Shown: piece after piece, positions 1 through 8,241 of the stretch
Layout: each line of letters opens with the position of its first letter
Numbering within the stretch: the stretch's first letter is position 1
Assembly (NCBI GenBank): GCA_025210525.1
Contig: JAOARP010000037.1
Span: 1 to 57,170 of the forward strand
From: Marinisporobacter sp.
Lineage (GTDB): Bacteria > Bacillota > Clostridia > Peptostreptococcales > Thermotaleaceae
Length of the DNA stretch: 57,170 nt
Direction of reading: 5' to 3'
Translations under genes and position numbers: made by a program
The notes under the pieces: generated by a model
Databases searched by the model: none
The model's input: only the letters and a program-made list of their open reading frames with translations
Told to the model about the DNA's origin: nothing

Positions 1-1
1 A

Positions 2-1030
2 CTTGGGAAAATATTAGGAAACTTATTTTTAACATTTGCTATAACTGGTTTGATTGCTGCTTTTATAATGATTGTTGTAGTGAATGTATTTCCACCAGCA
101 GAAGGTGTTAATCTTAAATTACAGGCTGCTGAAGCTATAGAGCCTTTTGAAACAGCCGATCAAATTGTATCAGCCTTGACGGTAAAGGATTTCCCTGATT
201 TAATCTCTAGACAAAATATGTTACCATTAATTATATTTTCTATTATCTTTGGATTGTGTATCAATATGATTGGAGAAAAAGGAAAAATAATCGCTAATGG
301 ACTCGATGCATTATCAGATGTATTTTTAAAAATGGTATCTTTACTGATGTACTATGCGCCCATAGGCTTAGGTGCTTACTTCGCTTCCTTGATAGGAGAA
401 TTTGGTCCGGAATTATTAGGTTCTTATGCACACGCTATGCTAGTTTATTATCCTGTATGTATTCTATATTTTATTATAGCTTTTACTGCATACACTTATT
501 TTGCAGGAGGGAAACAAGGGGTTACTACATGCTTTAAGAATATTATATCTCCTGCTATAACGGCACTAGCAACCCAAAGTAGTATTGCAACATTACCTGT
601 TAATTTAGAAGCTACGGAGAAGATGGGGGTACCAAAGGATATTAGAGAAATTGTACTTCCAATAGGTGCTACTATGCATATGGATGGTACATGTCTTAGT
701 TCTATACTAAAGATATCTTTTATGTTCGGAATATTTGATATTCCATTTGAAGGGGTAGGTACGTATGTTAGTGCAATCCTATTATCCGTATTAGGTGGAG
801 TAGTTATGTCAGGAGTACCAGGAGGCGGACTTATAGGAGAGATGCTTATTGTAAATATGTATGGATTTCCAGCAGAAGCATTTCCTATTATAGCTACGAT
901 CGGATTTTTAGTAGATCCAATTGCTACGATGATCAATGCATCTGGAGATGCAGTAGCATCTATGATGGTTACTAGATTGGTAGAAGGAAAAGATTGGATG
1001 AAGCAGAGATTGGGTGCACATGTACAATAA
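2..1030 (+). CDS. Dicarboxylate/amino acid:cation symporter (DAACS family), 5' end missing
   Basis: This is a sodium- or proton-coupled symporter of the glutamate/aspartate/C4-dicarboxylate type in the cytoplasmic membrane. The frame is open from base 2, so the N-terminal helices lie outside the window; about 342 residues remain of a family usual length near 400. The C-terminal transport core is intact: the segment with MHMDGT corresponds to the family's NxDGT region, a PGGG hairpin turn follows, and VDPIATMINASGD matches the conserved Asp/Asn/Gly-Asp region of helix 8 that binds substrate and sodium. Several hydrophobic segments are visible. Family assignment is firm; the substrate (glutamate, aspartate, succinate, fumarate or serine/threonine) cannot be told. 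A strong hairpin follows the stop. Confidence 0.9.
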   Translation, partial: LGKILGNLFLTFAITGLIAAFIMIVVVNVFPPAEGVNLKLQAAEAIEPFETADQIVSALTVKDFPDLISRQNMLPLIIFSIIFGLCINMIGEKGKIIANGLDALSDVFLKMVSLLMYYAPIGLGAYFASLIGEFGPELLGSYAHAMLVYYPVCILYFIIAFTAYTYFAGGKQGVTTCFKNIISPAITALATQSSIATLPVNLEATEKMGVPKDIREIVLPIGATMHMDGTCLSSILKISFMFGIFDIPFEGVGTYVSAILLSVLGGVVMSGVPGGGLIGEMLIVNMYGFPAEAFPIIATIGFLVDPIATMINASGDAVASMMVTRLVEGKDWMKQRLGAHVQ

Positions 1031-1042
1031 AGCGTTCATAAA

Positions 1043-1075
1043 AACAAAGGTGAAGTAGATTACTTCGCCTTTGTT
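1043..1075 (+). terminator. Hairpin after symporter gene
   Basis: A 15-bp stem (AACAAAGGTGAAGTA with TACTTCGCCTTTGTT, one G-U pair) with a 3-base loop lies 12 bases after the symporter stop. The T-rich tail is short (TTGTT within the stem end), so it is a probable rather than certain intrinsic terminator. Confidence 0.7.
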
Positions 1076-1078
1076 CCG

Positions 1079-1108
1079 TTGATAAACAAGGAATATATGG
1101 TATATAAT
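1079..1108 (+). promoter_or_regulatory. Probable sigma-A promoter for the D-cysteine desulfhydrase-like gene
   Basis: TTGATA and TATAAT are separated by 18 bases, 48 bases before the start codon at 1156. Match judged by eye. Confidence 0.5.
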
Positions 1109-1155
1109 GGATATAGTGTGATGATAAAATTATAATAAAGGGGGAATGATTTATA

Positions 1156-2142
1156 ATGAAATTACCTAATAAAATAGATATTGCAAATTTACCTACAAAA
1201 ATTGAAAAGCTAGAAAGATTATCAAAAAGCTTAGAGGGTCATGAAATATACATAAAAAGAGACGATCAAACAGGGTCTGAAATATCAGGAAATAAAGTAA
1301 GAAAGCTAGAATATGCAGTAAAAGAAGCACTAGATCAAGGGTGTGATTATTTGATCACTTGTGGAGGAATACAATCAAATCATGCAAGAGCTACTGCAGC
1401 TGTTGCTGCAAAGCTAGGAATTAATTCATTTTTAGTTCTTAGAAGTAAGGGAGAAGAAAAGCTAGAAGGAAACTGTTTTTTAGATCAAGTATTAGGTGCT
1501 AAGATTCGATATATTACTGCTGATGAATATAGAGATCATAGAATGGATATTATGAAAGAAGTAAAGAATGAATTAGACAAAAAAGGACATAAGGCATATA
1601 TTATACCAGAGGGAGCTTCTAATGGTATTGGTACTTTTGGGTATTATGGTGCTATGGAGGAAATATTAAAGCAAGAAGAGGAAATGGGGATAAAATTTGA
1701 TGCTGTTGTTATGGCTGTAGGTTCTGGAGGGACTTATGCAGGACTCTTTTATGCAAATAAAGTAAATGAAAATACTGCAAAAATATTGGGTGTGAATGTA
1801 TGTGATGATGCTGGTTATTTTAAAGAAGCTATTTTCAATATACTTCATGAAAGTTTTGGATATACAAGTAAATCTATAGAATTTTCTAAAGAAGAAATAA
1901 ATATAATAGATGGATATGTGGGAGAGGGGTATGCTTTGAGCCGTCCTGAGGAACTGACATTTATTCATGAATTAGCTAAATTAGAAGGTCTTATATTAGA
2001 TCCTGTTTATACAGGAAAGGCTATGTATGGCTTGGTAGAAGAGATTAAAAAAGGGAATCTGAAGGATTATAAAAATATCTTGTTTATTCATACAGGAGGA
2101 CTTTTTGGACTATTCCCTAAAAAAGATCAATTTTCTTTCTAA
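1156..2142 (+). CDS. D-cysteine desulfhydrase / ACC deaminase family PLP enzyme
   Basis: This is a 328-residue fold-type II PLP enzyme of the D-cysteine desulfhydrase/1-aminocyclopropane-1-carboxylate deaminase family. D-cysteine desulfhydrase cleaves D-cysteine to pyruvate, sulfide and ammonia. SGNKVRKLEYA near residue 45 carries the PLP-binding lysine, GGIQSNHARATA near 75 is the substrate/cofactor loop, and the GSGGTYAG glycine-rich loop near residue 193 binds the PLP phosphate. Length matches the family. The start is ATG with GGGGGA about 8 bases upstream. It has its own promoter and terminator, so it is probably monocistronic. Neighbouring an amino-acid/dicarboxylate symporter suggests amino-acid catabolism. 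Other amino acids, such as 2,3-diaminopropionate or L-cysteate, are used by relatives, so the substrate is open. Confidence 0.82.
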   Translation: MKLPNKIDIANLPTKIEKLERLSKSLEGHEIYIKRDDQTGSEISGNKVRKLEYAVKEALDQGCDYLITCGGIQSNHARATAAVAAKLGINSFLVLRSKGEEKLEGNCFLDQVLGAKIRYITADEYRDHRMDIMKEVKNELDKKGHKAYIIPEGASNGIGTFGYYGAMEEILKQEEEMGIKFDAVVMAVGSGGTYAGLFYANKVNENTAKILGVNVCDDAGYFKEAIFNILHESFGYTSKSIEFSKEEINIIDGYVGEGYALSRPEELTFIHELAKLEGLILDPVYTGKAMYGLVEEIKKGNLKDYKNILFIHTGGLFGLFPKKDQFSF

Positions 2143-2181
2143 AAAATAAAGCTGAGAAAATTTCCTCAGCTTTTATTTTTT
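2142..2181. terminator. Bidirectional terminator between convergent genes
   Basis: AAAGCTGAG pairs with CTCAGCTTT around an 8-base loop, flanked by A-rich and T-rich runs so that it works for both strands. It separates the convergent desulfhydrase-like gene and dapH; the dapH stop overlaps its edge. Confidence 0.85.
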
Positions 2182-2917
2182 AACCTCTTAGATCATCTAA
2201 TAATTGTGTCTTATCTGCAGTTTTTTCATCCTTTTCCTTGATAACTTTTGCAGGAGAGCCAGCAACAACGCACCCAGCAGGAACATCTTTTGTAACGATA
2301 GCTCCAGCAGCAACAACGGCTCCTTTTCCTATACGTACTCCCTCTAAGATTACTGCATTAGCACCGATTAGTACATCATCTTCTACGATAACTGGAGTTG
2401 CTCTAGGGGGTTCTAATACACCTGCAATAACAGCCCCTGCACCTACATGGGCGTTTTTACCGATGGTAGCACGAGCACCAAGGACAGCATTCATATCGAT
2501 CATAGTGCCTTCTCCAACTTCAGAACCGATATTAATGACAGCTCCCATCATGATAACAGCGTTTTTTCCTATTTTTACACGGTCTCGTATGATGGCACCA
2601 GGCTCAATACGTGCATTGATTTCTTTTAGATCAAGCATAGGGATAGCAGAGTTTCTTCGATCATTTTCTATTTCGTAATAATTGATTATATTTTCATGTT
2701 CTGATAAGTAATCTAATACTTCACTATGCTCACCAAAGAGTACCCAAAAGTTATCTTGACCAAATTTTTTCATATTTGTAGTTGGAGCATCGTTAAGATC
2801 TCCGTTTACATAAACCTTTACAGGAGTAGATTTTTTTACATGCTTAATAAATTTTGCAATTTCATAAGGGTTTGTTAAATCTACATTTTCGTTGGTTAAG
2901 TTTTTTTCTATAGTCAT
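2180..2917 (-). CDS. dapH: 2,3,4,5-tetrahydropyridine-2,6-dicarboxylate N-acetyltransferase
   Basis: DapH acetylates tetrahydrodipicolinate with acetyl-CoA, committing lysine/meso-diaminopimelate synthesis to the N-acetyl branch found in Bacillus and many clostridia. The 245-residue protein has a small N-terminal alpha/beta domain (residues 15-85) and the family signature [11 protein letters not shown] near 90. A left-handed beta-helix of hexapeptide repeats (IGKNAV, IGSEVG, IGANAV, IGKGAV) runs from about 105 to 225. Length and motifs match B. subtilis DapH rather than the succinyl-using DapD. It is the last gene of the asd-dapA-dapB-dapH unit, 39 bases after dapB, with GAAAGGA upstream of its ATG. 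Product feeds peptidoglycan and, through dipicolinate, the spore. Confidence 0.95.
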   Translation of the reverse strand: MTIEKNLTNENVDLTNPYEIAKFIKHVKKSTPVKVYVNGDLNDAPTTNMKKFGQDNFWVLFGEHSEVLDYLSEHENIINYYEIENDRRNSAIPMLDLKEINARIEPGAIIRDRVKIGKNAVIMMGAVINIGSEVGEGTMIDMNAVLGARATIGKNAHVGAGAVIAGVLEPPRATPVIVEDDVLIGANAVILEGVRIGKGAVVAAGAIVTKDVPAGCVVAGSPAKVIKEKDEKTADKTQLLDDLRG

Positions 2918-2956
2918 TAGTGAAATCAGTCCTTTCTCTTTCTATTATAATTTCAG

Positions 2957-3706
2957 TTATTTTAGTAAATCATTCATGTTATAGAAACCATTTTTTTGTA
3001 CGTTTAAAAACCGTGAAGCTTTGATTGCGCCTAAAGCAAATATATCTTTAGAAAGGGCTGTGTGCTTGATTTCTATTATTTCATCAGGTCCTGCAAAAAT
3101 AACTGTATGTTCGCCAACTATACTACCTCCACGAATAGCATGGATGCCTATCTCACTATTTTTTCTTTTTTCACTGCGACCGTATCTTCCGTAAATGAAT
3201 TCTTTCTGATCATTAAAGACTTCGTTGATGCCATTTGCAATCAAGTAAGCAGTGCCACTAGGGGCATCTACTTTTTGATTGTGATGTTTTTCGATGATTT
3301 CAATATCAAAGTCTTTAAGTCCAAGAGATGCACGTTTTGCTAAATCTGTAAGAACGTTGACCCCTAAGGACATATTTCCTGTCTGGAAGATTGGGATATC
3401 TTTAGAAGCATCCATAAGTGCTTTTAAATCTTCTCCGCTAAGTCCTGTAGTTGCAACAACTAAAGGTGTTTTTGTTTTCACGCTATAAGCTAAAACATCT
3501 CTTAAGGCACTATGATGAGAAAAATCAATGAGTACATCAGCTTTTTCCTTGCAATATTCAGCTTTTTTATAAACAGGGAATGGATTTTCATACCTTTCAT
3601 GATTTACGTCGATTCCGGCTACAATTTCTAAATCTTTTTCCTCGTTGATGAGCTTTACTAATACTCTACCCATTTTTCCGTTGCATCCACTTAAAATGAT
3701 CTTCAT
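2957..3706 (-). CDS. dapB: 4-hydroxy-tetrahydrodipicolinate reductase
   Basis: DapB reduces 4-hydroxy-tetrahydrodipicolinate to tetrahydrodipicolinate with NAD(P)H. The 249-residue protein begins with the nucleotide-binding motif SGCNGKMG (residues 6-13). ATTGLS near 85 lines the cofactor site, and the catalytic signature EKHHNQKVDAPSGTA spans about 139-153, with His141/His142 and Lys145. Length is normal for the family (about 240-270). It lies 18 bases after dapA and 39 before dapH, so all are probably one transcript. There is a clear GGAGG sequence before the ATG. Confidence 0.96.
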   Translation of the reverse strand: MKIILSGCNGKMGRVLVKLINEEKDLEIVAGIDVNHERYENPFPVYKKAEYCKEKADVLIDFSHHSALRDVLAYSVKTKTPLVVATTGLSGEDLKALMDASKDIPIFQTGNMSLGVNVLTDLAKRASLGLKDFDIEIIEKHHNQKVDAPSGTAYLIANGINEVFNDQKEFIYGRYGRSEKRKNSEIGIHAIRGGSIVGEHTVIFAGPDEIIEIKHTALSKDIFALGAIKASRFLNVQKNGFYNMNDLLK

Positions 3707-3724
3707 GAAAAAACATCCTCCCCT

Positions 3725-4606
3725 TTAAATTAAACCATATTCTTTCATTCTTTGTTTTAAAACAGCTAAGTTTTCACTATCCATATCTACAAGTGGTAAT
3801 CGAAGATTTCCCATTTCAAAATTCATTAAATTCATAGCTGTTTTCACTGGAATAGGATTTACCTCTATGAATAATGCATCAATCAATGCTTTCATATCTA
3901 GTTGCAATTTGCAAGCTCCTTTTACATCTCCATCAATGAATTTTTGTACCATTGTATGGGTATCCTTAGGAGCAATATTTGCAACAACAGAAATAACACC
4001 AGAGCCGCCTAGAGACATTAAAGGAACAACCATGTCATCGTTACCAGAATAAATGGAAAAGTCATCAGGCGTTAGACGAGCCATTTCTGCCACTTGAGCA
4101 ATATTTCCACTAGCTTCCTTTACGCCTTTTATATTAGGATATTGATTGGCTAAAGCAGCTAAAGTTTTAGGGAGTATATTTACTCCAGTTCTTCCAGGAA
4201 CATTATAAACGATAATTGGAACGCTTATAGCCTTTGCTACAGCGCCAAAGTGTGCTATAAGACCTCTTTGCGTAGTTTTATTATAATATGGAGTAATGAC
4301 TAATACTCCATCTGCACCAATTTTTTCTGCGTATTGACTCATTTCTATAGCATGATTTGTACAGTTACTTCCTGTTCCGGCGATTACTGGAATACGCCCG
4401 TTAATTTTTTCTACTGTAAATTTAATGGTTTTCTTTTGTTCCTCGTCTGTCATAGTAGAAGCTTCTCCAGTAGTACCACAGATGACAATGCAATCTGTCC
4501 CTTGTTCTACATGCCAATTTAACATTTCTTCTAGCTTTTTAAAGTTTACCTTTCCATCTTTAAAAGGAGTAACAATGGCAACGCCAGAACCGGTAAATAA
4601 ACTCAT
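3725..4606 (-). CDS. dapA: 4-hydroxy-tetrahydrodipicolinate synthase
   Basis: DapA condenses pyruvate with aspartate-4-semialdehyde, the first committed step of diaminopimelate/lysine synthesis. I place the start at the second ATG (4606), because AAAGGA sits 8 bases before it and family members start with similar MS[12 protein letters not shown] residues; an ATG at 4615 would add three residues and overlap the RBS region. The resulting 293 residues match the family. Catalytic residues are visible: GTTGE (Thr46), YY at 107-108, Tyr134 in VYNVPGRTG, and the Schiff-base Lys163 in GVKEASG. It follows asd by 50 bases and precedes dapB by 18. Confidence 0.96.
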   Translation of the reverse strand: MSLFTGSGVAIVTPFKDGKVNFKKLEEMLNWHVEQGTDCIVICGTTGEASTMTDEEQKKTIKFTVEKINGRIPVIAGTGSNCTNHAIEMSQYAEKIGADGVLVITPYYNKTTQRGLIAHFGAVAKAISVPIIVYNVPGRTGVNILPKTLAALANQYPNIKGVKEASGNIAQVAEMARLTPDDFSIYSGNDDMVVPLMSLGGSGVISVVANIAPKDTHTMVQKFIDGDVKGACKLQLDMKALIDALFIEVNPIPVKTAMNLMNFEMGNLRLPLVDMDSENLAVLKQRMKEYGLI

Positions 4607-4656
4607 AAAAACCATCCTTTCATTATTATTTAAGACTATATACTATTTTATGCTGA

Positions 4657-5655
4657 TTACTCTAGAGTAGGAATCAAAATTTCAGCAATTTGAACAGTAT
4701 TTGTTGCTGCGCCTTTTCTGATATTATCAGCTACTACCCATAAATTCAGACCATTTTCAAGACTGAAATCTCGTCTTATACGACCAATATATACTTCATC
4801 ATGTCCTGCAGCACTTCTTGCTAGAGGATATACATTATTTGCTACATCATCTTGAAGAATGATACCAGGAGCATTTTCTAAAGTGTTTTTTACTTCTTCT
4901 AATTCAAAAGGTTTTTCAAATTCAATATTGATGGATTCACTGTGAGAATCTCTTACAGGAACTCTTACTGTAGTTGCTGTGATTTTTAAATCGTAATCAT
5001 TTAAAATCTTTTGTGTCTCGTTAATCATTTTCATTTCTTCTTTTGTATAACCATTTTCTAAGAATACATCAATGTGAGGAAGGCAATTTCCAGCGATAGG
5101 ATGTGGATAAGCGGATAAAAGATCATTTCCTTTTAAGCCTTCTTCAAGATCTGCTACACCCTTTACACCTGAACCAGATACGGCTTGGTAAGTAGAGTAT
5201 ACAATTCTTTTGATATTAAATTGATCGTGTAGTGGTTTTAGAGCAACTACTGCTTGAATAGTAGAACAATTAGGATTTGCAATGATTCCTTTATGCCACT
5301 TGATATCTTCAGGATTTACTTCTGGAACCACTAGTGGAATATCCTTATCCATTCTCCAAGCACTACTATTGTCTACAACGATTACTCCCTTTGAAGCAGC
5401 AATAGGAGCGAATTTTTTACTAATATCTCCACCAGCTGAGAAAAGAGCGATATCGATATCTCTATCAAAAGAATTTTCAGTTAATTCTTCTACTGTAAAT
5501 TCTTGACCTTTACAAGTTACTGTTTGACCAGCTGATTTCTTTGATGCAAATACATATAGATTTTCATATGGAAAATCTCTTTCTTCTAATACCTTTAAGA
5601 ATGTTCTTCCAACCATACCAGTAGCACCTACTACTGCAATATTTACTTTCTTCAT
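4657..5655 (-). CDS. asd: Aspartate-semialdehyde dehydrogenase
   Basis: Asd reduces aspartyl phosphate to aspartate-4-semialdehyde using NADPH, supplying DapA. The 332-residue protein has the N-terminal nucleotide-binding loop VGATGMVGRTF (residues 9-19), SAGGDISKKF near 73, the catalytic Cys130 in NPNCSTIQ, and a C-terminal segment with the AAGHDEVYIGRIR signature around the catalytic His. Length is typical of the Gram-positive enzyme. It lies 28 bases downstream of the DeoR-type regulator and opens the asd-dapA-dapB-dapH run. No aspartokinase gene is in the window, so that step is encoded elsewhere. Confidence 0.96.
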   Translation of the reverse strand: MKKVNIAVVGATGMVGRTFLKVLEERDFPYENLYVFASKKSAGQTVTCKGQEFTVEELTENSFDRDIDIALFSAGGDISKKFAPIAASKGVIVVDNSSAWRMDKDIPLVVPEVNPEDIKWHKGIIANPNCSTIQAVVALKPLHDQFNIKRIVYSTYQAVSGSGVKGVADLEEGLKGNDLLSAYPHPIAGNCLPHIDVFLENGYTKEEMKMINETQKILNDYDLKITATTVRVPVRDSHSESINIEFEKPFELEEVKNTLENAPGIILQDDVANNVYPLARSAAGHDEVYIGRIRRDFSLENGLNLWVVADNIRKGAATNTVQIAEILIPTLE

Positions 5656-5683
5656 CTTTCATTACCCCCTAAATTTGTTTTTT

Positions 5684-6454
5684 TTATATTGAAATATTTC
5701 CAATTTCCACATGTACTCCTTTTTTTGCTATTTTGTTTACTTCGTCTTTATTTCCTTTATCATCTGTAATGAGTATATGAATTTTATCAAGATCACATAC
5801 ATGAGCAAAGGTAATTCTTCCAATTTTTCTGTAGTCTGTAATGATAATATTTTGTCTGCTACGCGTTATAACAGCCTGTAAAAAATCACTACTGTCAATA
5901 GTTGAAGTGCTAACACCTGTTTGATTGATACCAGCACAAGGGATAAATGATTTATCAAAATAATAATTTTTCAAATCATTTACGGCTCTAGAGCCGAGGA
6001 TATTTCCTTTGTAGTTTTTGATATGCCCCCCGATTAGGATGGTTTCAATGTTAGGAATTTGACAGATTTCTTTTGCTACATCTAAAGAATTTGTAACGAC
6101 TGTAATATTTTTATCTTTAATCATTGGAATCATTAATAAACTAACCATACTGCCCATCAGTAGAATCGTATCCCCATCATCTACAAATTGTGCTGCTTTG
6201 TGAGCGATTTTTTTCTTTTCTTCAAGAGCTTCTGTTTTTCCTTCCTCTATGGAAGGGATCCACTTTGACTTTTCTACTCGAATAGCTCCGCCATGGGTTT
6301 TTTTAAGAAGTCCTTTTTTTTCTAAAGTCGTAAGATCTCGTCTGATTGTATAGATGGATACGTTGAAAGTATCTGTTAATTGCTGCAAATTTACAATGCC
6401 TTCTCTTTCAATCAGTTCTAATATTTTTTTTCTTCGAGCTTCTGTAATCAACAC
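5684..6454 (-). CDS. DeoR/GlpR-family transcriptional regulator
   Basis: This 256-residue regulator has a DeoR-type winged helix at the N terminus (residues 1-57; the RRKKILELI and SIYTIRRDLTTLEKKG helices match the family signature). A DeoR C-terminal sugar-phosphate-sensing domain (residues 75-250) contains GDTILLMGS and ITDYRKIGR-like segments. The start is GTG, chosen because AGGAGG lies 5 bases upstream. It sits between the lysine riboswitch and asd, 28 bases from asd, so read-through from the riboswitch would transcribe regulator and lysine genes together. It also has a possible promoter of its own. DeoR proteins normally control sugar catabolism, so its presence here is odd and its target is unknown. 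Confidence 0.88.
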   Translation of the reverse strand: MLITEARRKKILELIEREGIVNLQQLTDTFNVSIYTIRRDLTTLEKKGLLKKTHGGAIRVEKSKWIPSIEEGKTEALEEKKKIAHKAAQFVDDGDTILLMGSMVSLLMIPMIKDKNITVVTNSLDVAKEICQIPNIETILIGGHIKNYKGNILGSRAVNDLKNYYFDKSFIPCAGINQTGVSTSTIDSSDFLQAVITRSRQNIIITDYRKIGRITFAHVCDLDKIHILITDDKGNKDEVNKIAKKGVHVEIGNISI

Positions 6455-6535
6455 AATTGCCTCCTGTGTTTATAATTTGATGACTAACTTCTGCTAATAT
6501 TATTATAATATATTTATGAAAAAATGGTTACTTTT

Positions 6536-6564
6536 ATGATATAGGATTATGCAATATATGTCAA
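6536..6564 (-). promoter_or_regulatory. Probable sigma-A promoter upstream of the DeoR-type gene
   Basis: On the minus strand TTGACA (6564-6559) and TATCAT (6541-6536) are separated by 17 bases, about 80 bases before the GTG start. It lies downstream of the riboswitch terminator and could give lysine-independent transcription. Confidence 0.6.
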
Positions 6565-6653
6565 AATATTTTTAAAAAATTTTCAGGGAATTAAGATGAA
6601 TAAAGGAAGGTGTTAGAGGGAGTGTTTTATCGGCATCAAAGGAAAAAAACCAA

Positions 6654-6692
6654 TAAAAAAACGGCAAAAGAGTAAAAGGTACTCTCAGCCGA
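6654..6692 (-). terminator. Expression-platform terminator of the lysine riboswitch
   Basis: Minus-strand hairpin with CGGC/GCCG outer and AGAGTA/TACTCT inner pairs, followed by seven T. It lies directly 3' of the lysine aptamer, as expected for lysine-induced termination. Confidence 0.75.
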
Positions 6693-6925
6693 TTAGTACT
6701 GAAAAGAATACAACTTTCACCCCGTGTGAAGTAGCGCACCATTAATAAACTGGGTAATCTATTAATGACAGTATTATGTTTATTCAACATAATGCCAGCA
6801 ATATTCTCAAGGGAAGAGAAAGTTGCTTCGGCGATGACACCTTTCATTTAAACATGAGGATTCCCTTAGCCTAGTTTAAAATACTCATTGTCTATCGCGA
6901 CCTCTAAGACACAACGCTTTTGTAA
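6693..6925 (-). promoter_or_regulatory. Lysine riboswitch (L box)
   Basis: Read on the minus strand, the non-coding segment shows conserved L-box elements in order: AGAGGTCGCGA at the 5' end, GAAAGGTGTCATCGCCGAAG in the junction region, then GCTGGCATTATGTTG and a late CTGTCATTAATAGA arm closing near 6730. The 3' boundary of the aptamer is approximate. It precedes a terminator, a DeoR-type gene and asd-dapA-dapB-dapH, all on the same strand, so lysine should turn the pathway down by premature termination. The fold was not computed. Confidence 0.85.
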
Positions 6926-7050
6926 TATTCATTTTTACGTATCGTAACATAACTTAAAAGTTGTGTCAACTAAAAACTTTTACTTTTCTAAGATCAAAAA
7001 AAAGGATACAATACAATATAGATGATTTTATTAGAGGTTGGGGTGAGAAA

Positions 7051-8217
7051 ATGATTTATATAAAAAAAGATCTTATAAACATCAAGGAAGAAGTGATTCT
7101 TACAAGAAGGGAGCTTCATAAGATTCCTGAAGTTGGGTTTGAAGAGAAAAAAACAAGTAGCTTTATTGTAAAAAAACTAAAAGAGTATGGCATAGAGGTT
7201 TATGAAAATATTGCAAAAACAGGTGTAGTGGGGTATCTAAAGGGAAGTGCTGGAGAAAAGACTATTGCATTTCGAGCAGATATGGATGCTCTTACTATTG
7301 AAGAAGAGACAAATCTTCCTTATAGGTCAAAGCATGAAGGGATGATGCATGCTTGTGGACATGATGCCCATATGGGAGTTGTCTTAGGTCTTGCAAAATA
7401 CTTATCAATGAATAAAGAAAAATTAAGAGACAATATTGTTTTCTTATTTCAGCCAGCAGAAGAAGGACCAGGGGGCGCAGAGCCTATGATTGAAGACGGC
7501 GTCATTGAAAAATTTTGTATTGATAAAATCATAGGACTACATGTTTATCCAGAAATAGAAGAAGGGAGAATTGGATGTAAAAAAGGTGCTATGATGGCTC
7601 AAACAGGTGAGTTTGATATAGATATTTACGGAGAAAGTGGTCATGGTGCTATTCCGCAAAAGGCAAAGGATAGTATTGTTATTGCTGCTAATTTGCTTAG
7701 CTCCTATCAGACCATTGTAAGCAGAAGTATTGATCCTGTGAAGGGGGCAGTTCTTACTATTGGGAAAATGTATTCAGGAGAAAGAAGAAATATTATTGCA
7801 GCAAGTGCTCGATTAGAAGGAACACTAAGGGCTTTTCATGAAGATGTATATATAAAAATGAAAGAAAGAATGATAGAAATTGCAAAGGGCATTGAAAAAA
7901 TGTATGATTGTAAAATAGAAATTACCTTCAGAGATATGTATCCAGCAGTAAACAATGATGATGATTTAGTAGAAAATTTGATAAGGGCTGTTGGAAGGGA
8001 AAATATTGATTTTGTAGATCCACAGATGATTGCGGAGGATTTTTCGTATTTTCAGAAGAAAATTCCGGGAGTATTTTTCTTCTTAGGTGTCAGAAATGAA
8101 AAGGAAGGAGCTATTTATCCTCTTCATAATTGTCGCTTTAATTTTCATGAAGATGTTTTACTTACAGGGATACAAGTCTATGTAAATATTTTAAAAGAGA
8201 TAAAAGGGTTAGAATAA
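7051..8217 (+). CDS. M20 family amidohydrolase, probably N-acetyl-diaminopimelate deacetylase
   Basis: This 388-residue zinc hydrolase belongs to the M20 amidohydrolase family (hippurate hydrolase, N-acetyl-diaminopimelate deacetylase). RADMDAL near 75, the metal-binding HACGHDAHMG near 100, and the QPAEEGPGGAEPM signature near 135 are visible, followed by a dimerisation domain and a C-terminal metal residue region (PLHN). The last signature resembles B. subtilis N-acetyl-diaminopimelate deacetylase. The gene is divergent from the dapH-containing operon, which needs exactly this enzyme, so that role is inferred. The ATG at 7051 was chosen because GGGGTGAG lies 4 bases upstream; upstream in-frame codons lack an RBS. 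Confidence 0.85.
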   Translation: MIYIKKDLINIKEEVILTRRELHKIPEVGFEEKKTSSFIVKKLKEYGIEVYENIAKTGVVGYLKGSAGEKTIAFRADMDALTIEEETNLPYRSKHEGMMHACGHDAHMGVVLGLAKYLSMNKEKLRDNIVFLFQPAEEGPGGAEPMIEDGVIEKFCIDKIIGLHVYPEIEEGRIGCKKGAMMAQTGEFDIDIYGESGHGAIPQKAKDSIVIAANLLSSYQTIVSRSIDPVKGAVLTIGKMYSGERRNIIAASARLEGTLRAFHEDVYIKMKERMIEIAKGIEKMYDCKIEITFRDMYPAVNNDDDLVENLIRAVGRENIDFVDPQMIAEDFSYFQKKIPGVFFFLGVRNEKEGAIYPLHNCRFNFHEDVLLTGIQVYVNILKEIKGLE

Positions 8218-8241
8218 AGCTATGCATAGGGAGTGAATTTA

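Noticed and set aside
496-936. Minus-strand open frame inside the symporter gene
   Set aside because: It is the shadow of a strongly supported membrane protein gene and has no RBS.
6572-6847. Minus-strand open frame of 91 codons over the riboswitch region
   Set aside because: It overlaps the lysine riboswitch and its terminator, has no RBS and no recognisable protein features.
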